Of a stretch of 64,000 bases of DNA, positions 27,308-36,248 are shown piece by piece; position 1 is the first letter of the stretch; each line of letters begins with the position of its first letter. Below the pieces are notes generated by a model, which did no database searches, had not been told where the DNA came from, and saw only the letters and a list, made by a program, of their open reading frames with translations. The stretch lies in contig NZ_JARXWN010000005.1 of assembly GCF_029892965.1 (NCBI RefSeq), forward strand, positions 62,001 to 126,000, given 5' to 3'. Origin of the DNA: Dysgonomonas sp. PF1-14 (lineage in GTDB: Bacteria > Bacteroidota > Bacteroidia > Bacteroidales > Dysgonomonadaceae). Both the position numbers and the translations under genes were made by a program.

Positions 27308-28318
27308 ATGTGTATGACAATACTCGAAAAAGCAATGGCAGCACTGCCTGATAAAGGTTATCTGAATATGGAAATCCCCAAAGGTGTAAATCTGGTAGAA
27401 GAAATAAACCGGATGCGTAAAGAAAAAAATGCTATCATCCTTGCGCATTATTATCAGACTGGAGATATTCAGGATATCGCCGATTTCTTGGGTGATAGTT
27501 TGCAGCTTGCTCGTGCAGCCGAAAATACTGATGCCGATATGATCGTTTTCTGCGGAGTTCACTTCATGGCCGAAACGGCTAAAATACTGAATCCGACAAA
27601 GAAAGTCGTACTTCCCGATTTGCTCGCAGGTTGTTCGCTTGCCGATTCGTGTTCGGGAGAGGGTTTGCGTGAACTGAAAAAGAAGCACCCCGAAGCTATT
27701 GTTGTCAGCTATATAAATTGCGATTCGTCGGTAAAGGCAGAGAGCGATATTATCGTTACCTCGTCTAATGCCGAACTTATAATAAATTCGTTACCCAAAG
27801 AACAGGAAATTATATTTGCCCCTGACCGCAACTTGGGACGATACATCAATCAGGTGACAGGACGCAATATGATACTGTGGGACGGTGCCTGTATCGTACA
27901 CGAAGCTTTTTCGCTGGAACGCATAGCACAGCAGATGCTCGATCATCCTAATGCGAAACTGATAGCGCACCCTGAGGCTCAAAAGCCTGTTTTGCAGGTG
28001 GCACATCATGTAGGATCTACTTCCAATCTGCTTAACTATGTTGTAAATGACGAAAGTCAGGAATTTATCGTTGCCACAGAAGAGGGCATATTGCACGAAA
28101 TGCGAAAACGTGCACCGGGTAAGACACTGATTCCGGCGCTGACAATAGATGACACTTGTAATTGCAGCGAGTGCCACTTTATGAAACTCAACACAATGGA
28201 AAAACTATACTTGTGCATGAAATATGAACAGCCGGAGATACTGATGGATGAAGAAATACGCCTGAAAGCGCTGAAGCCTATCAACCGAATGCTGGAAATG
28301 TCGAAAGCGATAAAATAA
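27308..28318 (+). CDS. nadA: Quinolinate synthase
   Basis: NadA condenses iminoaspartate with dihydroxyacetone phosphate to quinolinate using a [4Fe-4S] cluster. The 336-residue protein shows the three expected cysteine sites: C109 (AGCSLADSC), C195 (DGACIVHEA) and C289 (ECHFMKLN). The substrate motif [19 protein letters not shown] lies at 46-64. Two near starts are possible (ATG 27308 or ATG 27314); the first is kept. A terminator-like hairpin follows, so nadA may be transcribed separately from nadBC. Confidence 0.96.
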   Translation: MCMTILEKAMAALPDKGYLNMEIPKGVNLVEEINRMRKEKNAIILAHYYQTGDIQDIADFLGDSLQLARAAENTDADMIVFCGVHFMAETAKILNPTKKVVLPDLLAGCSLADSCSGEGLRELKKKHPEAIVVSYINCDSSVKAESDIIVTSSNAELIINSLPKEQEIIFAPDRNLGRYINQVTGRNMILWDGACIVHEAFSLERIAQQMLDHPNAKLIAHPEAQKPVLQVAHHVGSTSNLLNYVVNDESQEFIVATEEGILHEMRKRAPGKTLIPALTIDDTCNCSECHFMKLNTMEKLYLCMKYEQPEILMDEEIRLKALKPINRMLEMSKAIK

Positions 28319-28330
28319 ATTGCAAGTAAT

Positions 28331-28369
28331 AAGTTATCACTCGCGCAGGCAGGGGATAGCTTGTTTTTT
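28331..28369 (+). terminator. Terminator-like hairpin after nadA
   Basis: An 8-bp stem with one G-U pair (28331-28338 with 28355-28362) and a 16-nt loop is followed by GTTTTTT. Confidence 0.5.
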
Positions 28370-28536
28370 ATTAATTATCTGGGGGGAGAAAGGATTGTTT
28401 AATGTAATTATTATAAAATGAGTTTGCTACGCAGCACACAGACTGGAATTGAGTCGCATTCGCTCCTCGAACGTTGTTTCTGCGCAAGCAAAAAAGCAAA
28501 AGGATAAAAAAAGAGACATAACTCATAACTAAATAA

Positions 28537-30111
28537 ATGATATACACAGATGTTCTTGTAATAGGTTCGGGTATTTCCGGACTGTCGTACGCGCTGAAAA
28601 TAGCACAACAACGTCCCGATACGCGGATAAGCATTATCACAAAATCGGATGATGAAGAATCGAACACAAAATATGCACAGGGCGGTGTAGCTGTAGTAAC
28701 CGACTTTACAAAAGATAGTTTTGAGAAGCACATCGAAGATACTTTACGTGCCGGAGATGGTATGTGTAAGCGCGAAGCTGTGGAAGTCGTAGTAACTGAA
28801 GGCCCCGAACGCATACGCGAAATGGTAGAGTGGGGAGCTAACTTCGACAAGGACGAAACGCAGCACTACGATCTTGGGCGCGAAGGCGGACATACCGAGA
28901 ATCGTGTGGTACACTACAAGGACATTACCGGAGCCGAAATAGAACGAGCCTTGTTGACAGCGATACAACGGCTCGAGAATGTGGAGCTGTTGAATCATCA
29001 TTATGTCATAGACCTTCTGACCGAACATCAGGTACCCGATGCAGAGTTCGATAAATATAATCTGAACTGTTATGGGGCTTATGTACTGGATATGAAGAAC
29101 CAGAAAATAAAAAAAATGTCTGCAAAGATCACACTGATGGCAACAGGTGGTTGCGGGCATGTATATAAAAATACGACTAATCCGATTATCGCTACCGGAG
29201 ACGGTATCGGGCTGGCACACCGCGCAAAGGCTAAGATCAGCAATATGCAATTTATACAGTTTCATCCCACAGCATTTTACAGTACCATGTCGGGGCAGTT
29301 GCCGTTGATATCTGAAGCTGTAAGAGGGTTCGGTGCAAAATTGCGTACTGCTTCGGGCGAGCCGTTTATGCATAAATATGACGATCGGGAAGAACTTGCC
29401 TCGCGCGATATTGTTGCTCGTGCCATCGACAGTGAAATGAAACAGCGGGGCGACGACTATGTCTGTCTCGATTGCCGCCATCTCGATCAGCGCAAATTCA
29501 TGGAGCATTTCCCGAATATCTACAAGCAATGTAAGGATGCCGGACTGGATATGTTCAAAGATCTGATTCCTGTAGTACCTGCCAGTCATTACCTGTGTGG
29601 AGGTATAGACGTAGACCTGTTCGGGCAAAGTACCATCAAAAATATGTTTGCCGTAGGCGAATGTTCTAACACCGGACTGCATGGAGCTAACAGGTTGGCA
29701 TCGAATTCTCTGTTAGAAGCTCTTGTGTTTGCTCACAGGGCAGCACTAAAAACGGTAGAGCGGCTGACAGAGGATAACTTCAACTATGAACAACTGCACG
29801 CAATACCCGAATGGAATCAGGAAGGAATGAAGGTAAATGACGAAATGGTATTGCTTAACTACCTGCGCAAAGAGCTTCAGAGCCTGATGAGTGACCTTGT
29901 GGGCATCGTACGCAGCAATAGACGTCTGAATCTGGCTAAACAAAAGGAAGAAGAGATATATAAGTCTGTAAAGGAGATTTACAATTTCTCTATCCTGTCT
30001 CCGCAATTGTCGGAACTACGTAACCTCGCCAGTGTTGCATACCTCATTATAACACAAAGTATAGAACAAAACGAGAATAAAGGAACATTTTATAATAAAG
30101 ACCTGAAATGA
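28537..30111 (+). CDS. nadB: L-aspartate oxidase
   Basis: NadB oxidises L-aspartate to iminoaspartate with FAD, feeding NadA. The 524-residue protein begins with the FAD dinucleotide loop VIGSGISGLSYALK. It carries the aspartate-oxidase/fumarate-reductase signatures SNTKYAQGGVAVV, the GGHTENRVVH stretch, and C-terminal GGIDVDLFGQST and HGANRLASNSLLEALVF. Its stop overlaps the nadC start by 4 bp (ATGA). Confidence 0.96.
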   Translation: MIYTDVLVIGSGISGLSYALKIAQQRPDTRISIITKSDDEESNTKYAQGGVAVVTDFTKDSFEKHIEDTLRAGDGMCKREAVEVVVTEGPERIREMVEWGANFDKDETQHYDLGREGGHTENRVVHYKDITGAEIERALLTAIQRLENVELLNHHYVIDLLTEHQVPDAEFDKYNLNCYGAYVLDMKNQKIKKMSAKITLMATGGCGHVYKNTTNPIIATGDGIGLAHRAKAKISNMQFIQFHPTAFYSTMSGQLPLISEAVRGFGAKLRTASGEPFMHKYDDREELASRDIVARAIDSEMKQRGDDYVCLDCRHLDQRKFMEHFPNIYKQCKDAGLDMFKDLIPVVPASHYLCGGIDVDLFGQSTIKNMFAVGECSNTGLHGANRLASNSLLEALVFAHRAALKTVERLTEDNFNYEQLHAIPEWNQEGMKVNDEMVLLNYLRKELQSLMSDLVGIVRSNRRLNLAKQKEEEIYKSVKEIYNFSILSPQLSELRNLASVAYLIITQSIEQNENKGTFYNKDLK

Positions 30112-30974
30112 AAAACAACAGACCATCATACGTGACAGACGAAGCTTTGCAACACTTCGTAAGTGAAGCTATCAGAGAAGACATAGGTGACGGAGATCAC
30201 TCTACACTAGCCAGTGTTCCGGCAGGGCTGAAACAACGAGCACGCTTACTTATAAAGCACGACTGTGTTTTAGCAGGCGTAGAACTTGCTCAGTATATAT
30301 TTCATTTCTACGACAAGTCACTGGAAATAGAAGTGTTCAAGAATGACGGAGATACAGTAAAAGTAGGTGACGTAGCTTTCGTAGTTACCGGATCGGCTCA
30401 GTCAATCCTTACAATGGAACGTCTTGTGCTGAACTGTATGCAACGCATGAGTGGTATTGCCACATATACCCGCCGTATGGTAGACCTGCTTGCCGATACC
30501 AATACCCGCATACTTGATACTCGTAAAACAACGCCGACATTCCGTATGTGTGAGAAATGGGCGGTGCAAATCGGTGGCGGGCAAAATCACCGTTTCGGAT
30601 TGTTCGATATGGTGATGCTGAAAGACAATCATAACGACTATGCCGGAGGTATAACTCCTGCGGTAGAAGCCACAGTAAAATATCTGAAAGAGAAAGGTAA
30701 AGACCTGAAAATAGAAGTGGAAACCCGTAATCTGGAAGAAGTAAAAGAGGCCTTAGCTACTAAGGCGGTAGATATTATTATGCTCGACAATATGTCTCTG
30801 GCAGAAATGTCGGAAGCCGTACATCTTATAAACGGAGCTGCCAAAATAGAAGCTTCGGGGGGAATAACGAAAGAGACTGCTCATAATATAGCAAAAACCG
30901 GAGTAGACTATATCTCCTCCGGCGCTATTATATATTCGGCTCCTAACATAGATCTGAGCCTGAAAGCATTCTGA
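30108..30974 (+). CDS. nadC: Nicotinate-nucleotide pyrophosphorylase (quinolinate phosphoribosyltransferase)
   Basis: NadC converts quinolinate and PRPP to nicotinate mononucleotide, CO2 and PPi. The 288-residue protein carries the family motifs REDIGDGDHST near the N-terminus, the arginine/lysine-rich substrate site LDTRKTTPTFR, HRFGLFDMVMLKDNH, and the C-terminal EASGGIT strand. With nadA and nadB it completes the aspartate-to-NaMN route in one place. Confidence 0.96.
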   Translation: MKNNRPSYVTDEALQHFVSEAIREDIGDGDHSTLASVPAGLKQRARLLIKHDCVLAGVELAQYIFHFYDKSLEIEVFKNDGDTVKVGDVAFVVTGSAQSILTMERLVLNCMQRMSGIATYTRRMVDLLADTNTRILDTRKTTPTFRMCEKWAVQIGGGQNHRFGLFDMVMLKDNHNDYAGGITPAVEATVKYLKEKGKDLKIEVETRNLEEVKEALATKAVDIIMLDNMSLAEMSEAVHLINGAAKIEASGGITKETAHNIAKTGVDYISSGAIIYSAPNIDLSLKAF

Positions 30975-30986
30975 ATTATATAGGGG

Positions 30987-31841
30987 TTAAAGCTGCGAAT
31001 AAGGAACAGAAAAAGTATCGCCATCTGATATTTTCCCTGTTTGCAGCCCTTTTTTCAGCCAGCGCGAACGCTGTGCCGATGTCCCATGATTGAAGGCATC
31101 GGGTACTGTATATCCCTGCGATTTCATTTGCAGGCGGTCGTCTCCGATTTGTGAAGCTGCATTCAGACCTTCGTCTATATCGCCTTCTTCTATCGAGTTG
31201 TAGTTTTTATTATCATAATATGCCCAGATGCCGGCATAGAAATCGGCTTGTAATTCCAGTCTTACATTCAGTTGATTACTTTCTTTCTGGCTCATACGCT
31301 GTTGCTGTTGATGCACTTTATCCAATGTTCCCAGCAAGTATTGCACATGATGCCCTACCTCGTGCGCAATAACATAGGCATAGGCAAAATCACCGCCTGC
31401 ATCCAACTGGTCTTTCATCTGATTGAAAAATGAAAGATCTATATATACAGACTGGTCTGCCGGACAATAGAAAGGCCCTGTCGATGAAGATGCACTCCCG
31501 CAACCCGAAGTCGTAGCACTTGTGAATAATACCAATTGAGGTGCTTTATATTTCATCCCGTTCTGTTGGAAAATTGCAGTCCACACATCCTCTGTTCCGG
31601 CAAATACCCTTTTAGAAAACAGTGCCATCGCCTCTTCTTCGGCAGTCGGTTTGTATTCTGTATTTGTAGAGGTCATTCCTTCAACCGCTTGCTGTGTAAA
31701 GAAACTTAAAGGATTACCACCCATAAGCCATATTATCAGTCCGGCAATGATGGTACCACCGATACCTAAGGTTGCTTTACCCCGACCTTTGCCGCGGCGG
31801 TCATCTACATTGTCACTAGTTCGTCTTCCGTCCAATCTCAT
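30987..31841 (-). CDS. Membrane-anchored neutral zinc metallopeptidase (YpfJ/KPN_02809 family)
   Basis: The 284-residue protein starts MRLDGRRTSDNVDDRR and has one transmembrane helix near residues 25-42. The periplasmic part has the zinc-protease motif HEVGHHVQ at about 163-170 and a downstream LQADFYAGIWA block with the probable third metal ligand. The family's substrates are unknown. It converges on nadC with only 12 bp between stops and is a single-gene unit. Confidence 0.9.
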   Translation of the reverse strand: MRLDGRRTSDNVDDRRGKGRGKATLGIGGTIIAGLIIWLMGGNPLSFFTQQAVEGMTSTNTEYKPTAEEEAMALFSKRVFAGTEDVWTAIFQQNGMKYKAPQLVLFTSATTSGCGSASSSTGPFYCPADQSVYIDLSFFNQMKDQLDAGGDFAYAYVIAHEVGHHVQYLLGTLDKVHQQQQRMSQKESNQLNVRLELQADFYAGIWAYYDNKNYNSIEEGDIDEGLNAASQIGDDRLQMKSQGYTVPDAFNHGTSAQRSRWLKKGLQTGKISDGDTFSVPYSQL

Positions 31842-31882
31842 ATCTTTTCTTCTTTATATATTATTTGTGAAGTTTTGTTATG

Positions 31883-31890
31883 CAAACATA
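31883..31890 (-). promoter_or_regulatory. Bacteroidota -7 box (TATGTTTG) for the zinc metallopeptidase
   Basis: A minus-strand TAnnTTTG match lies 42 bp upstream of the start, with a TTG at 31914-31916 spaced 23 bp away that could serve as the -33 element. Confidence 0.45.
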
Positions 31891-31957
31891 TAAAAAAACT
31901 AATTATGTTGGTTCAATATATAAAATAAATCAGACCAATATATAATAATATAACAAC

Positions 31958-31987
31958 AAATGGCAGAAGAAAAATCTTCTGCCATTT
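31958..31987 (-). terminator. Terminator of the pnt operon
   Basis: A perfect 13-bp stem (31958-31970 with 31975-31987) with a 4-nt loop lies 18 bp after the pntB stop. It is T-rich on the leftward side. Confidence 0.75.
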
Positions 31988-32004
31988 ATATAATTAACTT
32001 GTTA

Positions 32005-34485
32005 TTAGTTGAAACTATTATGTAACTCGGTTAAAGATACTTTAGCATCGCCCAGCATCATAGTCACCTTATCCTTCATTTCGTAGAGCGGATTCGGTAC
32101 GCCGGCATAACCCGGTTTCAGGTCGAAGTTACAGATAATGATATGTTTTGCCTGATCCACGTTCAGTACAGGCATACCGTATATCGGCGTACCTTCGGCA
32201 TCACGCGCAGCAGGATTGAGCACATCGTTCGCACCGATGACTACCACCACATCCGTATCTTTAAACTCGTCATTGATGTTATCCATCTCGTACAACTGAT
32301 CGTAAGGCACATCTGCTTCGGCTAACAATACATTCATGTGTCCGGGCATACGTCCTGCAACAGGATGAATGGCGTATTTTACCTCTGTTCCCTGTGCTTC
32401 GAAACTGTCTGCCAGTTGTCGTACCTGATGTTGCGCCTGTGCCAATGCCATTCCGTAGCCGGGAACGATAATCGCACGCTTGGCTGATTTAAGAATACTG
32501 TTTGTATTTGTATCTTCTTTTTCTACAATCTTTTCAGTATTGTTAACCTGCTGTATAACCTTTGCAACCGATTCTTTAGCATCACCCAGCATCATAGTTA
32601 CCTTATCCTTCATTTCGTAGAGCGGATTCGGTACGCCGGCATAACCCGGTTTCAGGTCGAAGTTACAGATAATGATATGTTTTGCCTGATCCACGTTCAG
32701 TACAGGCATACCATATATCGGTGTGCCTTCGGCATCACGCGCAGCAGGGTTGAGTACATCGTTCGCACCGATGACTACCACCACATCCGTATCTTTAAAC
32801 TCGTCATTGATGTTATCCATTTCGTACAACTGATCGTAAGGCACATCTGCTTCGGCCAGCAATACATTCATGTGTCCAGGCATACGTCCTGCAACAGGAT
32901 GAATGGCATATTTTACCTCTGTTCCCTGTGCTTCGAAACTGTCTGCCAGTTGTCGTACCTGATGCTGTGCCTGTGCCAATGCCATTCCGTAGCCGGGAAC
33001 GATAATCGCACGCTTGGCTGATTTAAGAATACTGTTTGTATTTGTATCTTCTTTTTCTACAATCTTTTCAGTATTGTTAACCTGCTGTATAACCTTTGCA
33101 ACCGATTCTTTAGCATCGCCCAGCATCATAGTTACCTTATCCTTCATTTCGTAGAGCGGATTCGGTACGCCGGCATAACCCGGTTTCAGGTCGAAGTTAC
33201 AGATAATGATATGTTTTGCCTGATCCACGTTCAGTACAGGCATACCATATATCGGTGTACCCTCAGCATCACGCGCAGCAGGGTTGAGTACATCGTTCGC
33301 ACCGATGACTACCACCACATCCGTATCTTTAAACTCGTCATTGATGTTATCCATCTCGTACAACTGATCGTAAGGCACATCTGCTTCGGCCAGCAATACA
33401 TTCATGTGTCCGGGCATACGTCCTGCAACAGGATGAATGGCGTATTTTACTTCTGTTCCCTGTGCTTCGAAACTGTCTGCCAGTTGTCGTACCTGATGTT
33501 GCGCCTGTGCCAATGCCATTCCGTAACCGGGAACGATAATCGCACGCTTGGCTGATTTAAGGATACTTGCTAATGAATTTTCTTCTGTTACGACTGTCTC
33601 TATTACTTTTTCTACAGGTTTGTCAGCCTTAACAGCAACCGGTGCAGCCGTATTACCCATCAGTATAACCATGAGTTTGCGATTCATCGCCCTGCACATT
33701 ATCTGTGTCAGAAGCAATCCCGAAGAACCTACGATACCTCCGATAGCTACTACCAGCAGATCGCCTATCGCCATACCGGCAATAGCAGCAGCTACTCCTG
33801 CCAGTGATGTAAGCAATGATATTGTAATAGGCATATCGGCTCCTCCGACACGAATGGCAAAAGCCAATCCGAAAAGAGAACCGAATACTACAGCAATAGT
33901 GAGTATAAAATAAGGGTTAGCAATAATACTTTGAGACGACCCGATAAAGAATGCAAAAGCGATAGCCGCAACCGATCCGGTGATAGTAACAATCGTAATC
34001 AACTGATGATTTTTCCAGATCACAGGCTTTTGTGGCAGCACTCTGTGTAGTTTGCCGGCTGCAACCATACTGCCTACGAAAGTCACCATACCTACTACAA
34101 CAGCGAGTGTGGCAGTTACATTCACAAAAAGTGGAAACTCGGATGGTTTTACTCCAATATTGATCAGAGTAAGTGCACCGACTATACCTCCTGCCAATCC
34201 GCCCAATCCGTTGAGCATTGCCACTGTCTGCGGCATTTCTATCATCTGCACTTTACGGGCAAGAATAGCTCCGATAATACTTCCTATTAATATAAAGGCA
34301 TAGATAGTAGTGACTTCAAAGATGCGGTAATACAGCAGTGTCACTATAATTCCCACAAACATACAGAAGGACAGGAGAAGATTACCCCGAACAGCCGTAG
34401 TAACCTTACTCATCATAGATATTCCCAGCAATGCCAAAAGGGAGAGGACTCCACAAACGATATAAAAGATTGTTTCCGTCATCAT
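32005..34485 (-). CDS. pntB: NAD(P) transhydrogenase beta subunit with triplicated NADP-binding domain III
   Basis: PntB couples hydride transfer between NADH and NADP+ to proton flow. A usual PntB has about 460 residues: a membrane domain plus one NADP(H)-binding domain III. This product has 826. Residues 1 to about 275 are the membrane domain. The unit SILKSAKRAIIVPGYGMALAQ begins at residues 307, 485 and 663, giving three domain III copies with a period of 178 residues (534 bp). All three have the GYGMA loop, the HPVAGRMPGHMNVLLAEA stretch, VVVVIGANDVLNPAA and GYAGVPNPLY. The 25-residue linker ending copies 1 and 2 (ESVAKVIQQVNN...) is identical; copy 3 ends in a different 11-residue tail. 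DNA copies differ at scattered synonymous sites. In each copy the position of the E. coli Lys-Arg-Ser motif for the NADP 2'-phosphate reads Cys-Asn-Phe. Confidence 0.95.
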   Translation of the reverse strand: MMTETIFYIVCGVLSLLALLGISMMSKVTTAVRGNLLLSFCMFVGIIVTLLYYRIFEVTTIYAFILIGSIIGAILARKVQMIEMPQTVAMLNGLGGLAGGIVGALTLINIGVKPSEFPLFVNVTATLAVVVGMVTFVGSMVAAGKLHRVLPQKPVIWKNHQLITIVTITGSVAAIAFAFFIGSSQSIIANPYFILTIAVVFGSLFGLAFAIRVGGADMPITISLLTSLAGVAAAIAGMAIGDLLVVAIGGIVGSSGLLLTQIMCRAMNRKLMVILMGNTAAPVAVKADKPVEKVIETVVTEENSLASILKSAKRAIIVPGYGMALAQAQHQVRQLADSFEAQGTEVKYAIHPVAGRMPGHMNVLLAEADVPYDQLYEMDNINDEFKDTDVVVVIGANDVLNPAARDAEGTPIYGMPVLNVDQAKHIIICNFDLKPGYAGVPNPLYEMKDKVTMMLGDAKESVAKVIQQVNNTEKIVEKEDTNTNSILKSAKRAIIVPGYGMALAQAQHQVRQLADSFEAQGTEVKYAIHPVAGRMPGHMNVLLAEADVPYDQLYEMDNINDEFKDTDVVVVIGANDVLNPAARDAEGTPIYGMPVLNVDQAKHIIICNFDLKPGYAGVPNPLYEMKDKVTMMLGDAKESVAKVIQQVNNTEKIVEKEDTNTNSILKSAKRAIIVPGYGMALAQAQHQVRQLADSFEAQGTEVKYAIHPVAGRMPGHMNVLLAEADVPYDQLYEMDNINDEFKDTDVVVVIGANDVLNPAARDAEGTPIYGMPVLNVDQAKHIIICNFDLKPGYAGVPNPLYEMKDKVTMMLGDAKVSLTELHNSFN
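32041..33567 (-). repeat. Three tandem in-frame 534-bp repeats in pntB
   Basis: The units are 33567-33034 (copy 1), 33033-32500 (copy 2) and 32499-32041 (copy 3, shorter because it lacks the linker). They encode identical protein sequence over the domain. They differ by single synonymous bases, for example at the ends near 32049, 32583 and 33117 (gcc/acc/gcc context) and near 32179/32713/33247. Confidence 0.95.
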
Positions 34486-34793
34486 TTTTCAGTACTTTTT
34501 TTCTTCGGATTAAACATTCTGAGCATACGGTGGGTAACCCCAAAACCGGCTACTACATTCACTGTAGCCAAAAGAACACCTATACCACCGAATATTTGTC
34601 CGGCGAGCAGCCCTGTACCTCCTGCCTGATATGAATATCCTACCGTAACGATAGCTCCCAGAAGGCATATACCTGCCAAAGCATTCATCCCCGACATTAA
34701 CGGAGTATGCAACAGACTGGGTACATTCTTGATAATGAGATAGCCCACGAATGAGGATACAAGGAAGATCAATATTAAATAAATCGGATTCAT
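34482..34793 (-). CDS. pntAB: NAD(P) transhydrogenase alpha-2 subunit (membrane part)
   Basis: The 103-residue protein has three membrane helices and matches the membrane segment that is fused to domain I in E. coli PntA but separate in three-gene systems. The conserved PLMSGMNALAGI stretch occurs at about 31-42. Its stop overlaps the pntB start (ATGA), implying coupled translation. Confidence 0.93.
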   Translation of the reverse strand: MNPIYLILIFLVSSFVGYLIIKNVPSLLHTPLMSGMNALAGICLLGAIVTVGYSYQAGGTGLLAGQIFGGIGVLLATVNVVAGFGVTHRMLRMFNPKKKSTEK

Positions 34794-34819
34794 ATTGCTA
34801 TGTATTAATGATTTATATG

Positions 34820-35980
34820 TTAATTCTTACCCATTGCTTCCAGTGCTCCGGCATGAACTACATTACCGTCTATAGATACCAGAATTGACTTGACAATTTC
34901 GTCAGACATATCGAGTTCTATCTTTCCGTCTTTAGTCAGGTATTTAACCAGATTATATACATTATTGGCAAACATCCATGTAGAGCTGGTAGGCAGCATT
35001 CCCGGAATGTTTTTGATACCTATCAGTGTAACCCCATGTTTCACTTCGGTGCTTCCCGGAGGTGTTATAGAACAGTTTCCCCCCTGATCGATAGATATAT
35101 CTACTACAACCGATCCGTTCGGCATTGTTTTCACCATGTCTTCAGTTAACAGTATAGGAGCTATCTTTCCCGGAACCAGAGCGCTACAGAACACAATGTC
35201 CATATCTTTTATTATTTCGCTCAGTTTCTCCCGCTCTTTGATGATCCATTCTTCCGACAGGCTTTTGGCATATCCTCCTTCAGCTATTGCCAACTCAGCC
35301 GGCACTCCTGTGTCTATCAGTTTTGCACCCAAGCTCATAGCCTGCTCTAAGGCAGCAGGACGAATATCTGTAGCATACGTGATTGCACCCAGACGTTTTG
35401 CCGTTGCCAGAGCTTGTAAACCGCCCACACCTACACCAATGACCAATACTTTAGCCGGAGGAATAGAACCTACAGCTGTGAACATAGGCGGTATAAACTT
35501 AGACATAGCATTAGCAGCCAGAAGAATTCCTTTATATCCGGCACATGTACTCATAGAAGTGAGTGCATCCATATTCTGGGCGCGTGATATACGTGGAACT
35601 CCATCGAGAGTCATAGCAATAATTCCTTTTGCAGCCAGCATTTGTACCATTTCGTGATTAACCGGAGACGCCGGATGTATAAAAGTGATCAGATATTGCC
35701 CCGCGTGCATCAGATCTACTTCATGCTTGTTGTGCGTAGTATTGAACAAAGGTTCTTTTACTTTAAGGATCAAATCGGCTTTTTGAAAAAGCTCTTCGGC
35801 AGAAGTTATAATTTGTGCACCAGCAGCAGTGTAGTCTTCATCAAAATAGAATGATCCTATTCCTGCTTTTTGTTCGATTAAAACTGTAGCCCCGTCAGTA
35901 ACAAACTTTTTTACTGTTTCCGGACTTGCTGCCACGCGTGCTTCGCCAGGCATAATCTCTTTTGGGATTCCAATAATCAT
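34820..35980 (-). CDS. pntAA: NAD(P) transhydrogenase alpha-1 subunit (NAD-binding domain I)
   Basis: The 386-residue soluble protein belongs to the alanine dehydrogenase/PntA family. It opens MIIGIPKEIMPGEARVAASP, carries the arginine/glutamine substrate region RAQNMDALTSMSTCAGYK, and the NAD-binding Rossmann loop GVGVGGLQALATAKRLGA followed by an acidic residue (ATDIRP). It holds NAD(H) and docks on domain III of PntB. First gene of the three-gene operon. Confidence 0.94.
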   Translation of the reverse strand: MIIGIPKEIMPGEARVAASPETVKKFVTDGATVLIEQKAGIGSFYFDEDYTAAGAQIITSAEELFQKADLILKVKEPLFNTTHNKHEVDLMHAGQYLITFIHPASPVNHEMVQMLAAKGIIAMTLDGVPRISRAQNMDALTSMSTCAGYKGILLAANAMSKFIPPMFTAVGSIPPAKVLVIGVGVGGLQALATAKRLGAITYATDIRPAALEQAMSLGAKLIDTGVPAELAIAEGGYAKSLSEEWIIKEREKLSEIIKDMDIVFCSALVPGKIAPILLTEDMVKTMPNGSVVVDISIDQGGNCSITPPGSTEVKHGVTLIGIKNIPGMLPTSSTWMFANNVYNLVKYLTKDGKIELDMSDEIVKSILVSIDGNVVHAGALEAMGKN

Positions 35981-36071
35981 AATGTAAGTTTTTTAGGTAT
36001 ATTCTTGGTTAATCTAAATAATCAAGCTCTACTTATTTGTGAAATCAAATAATTCAGCTTTCAAAATGATT

Positions 36072-36079
36072 CAAATATA
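36072..36079 (-). promoter_or_regulatory. Bacteroidota -7 box (TATATTTG) for the pnt operon
   Basis: A minus-strand TAnnTTTG match lies about 92 bp upstream of pntAA, implying a leader of about 85 nt. Confidence 0.35.
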
Positions 36080-36184
36080 GTAATAAAAGAATATAAATTA
36101 TCCTATTTTTCAAAATACTTTTCTTCTTTTTTTTATTGATAATATTTTCTTGTATTTCCCATTGTTTCCCAAACACTTATATAA

Positions 36185-36222
36185 AAAGAAATCCTGCCAA
36201 TAAATTAATATTAACAGGATTC
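36185..36222 (-). terminator. Terminator of the GH20 hexosaminidase gene
   Basis: Arms AATCCTG and CAGGATT (36190-36196 with 36215-36221) enclose an AT-rich, partly self-complementary loop. On the minus strand a TTTCTTTTTAT run follows. Confidence 0.6.
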
Positions 36223-36248
36223 TCTATTAAGATATATATTCTGATTGT

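Noticed and set aside
28744-29682. Minus-strand frame of 312 codons inside nadB
   Set aside because: It is antisense to a fully conserved L-aspartate oxidase and has cysteine- and histidine-rich composition typical of a shadow frame.
32143-33555. Three nearly identical plus-strand frames of 60-114 codons
   Set aside because: They are antisense shadows that recur only because the pntB domain is repeated three times.
32041-33567. Repeats at regular spacing considered as a CRISPR or satellite array
   Set aside because: The unit is 534 bp, coding, in frame and corresponds exactly to one protein domain plus linker.
32041-33567. Assembly duplication as the cause of the pntB triplication
   Set aside because: The copies differ at scattered silent positions, which an assembly error would not create; not fully excluded without long reads.
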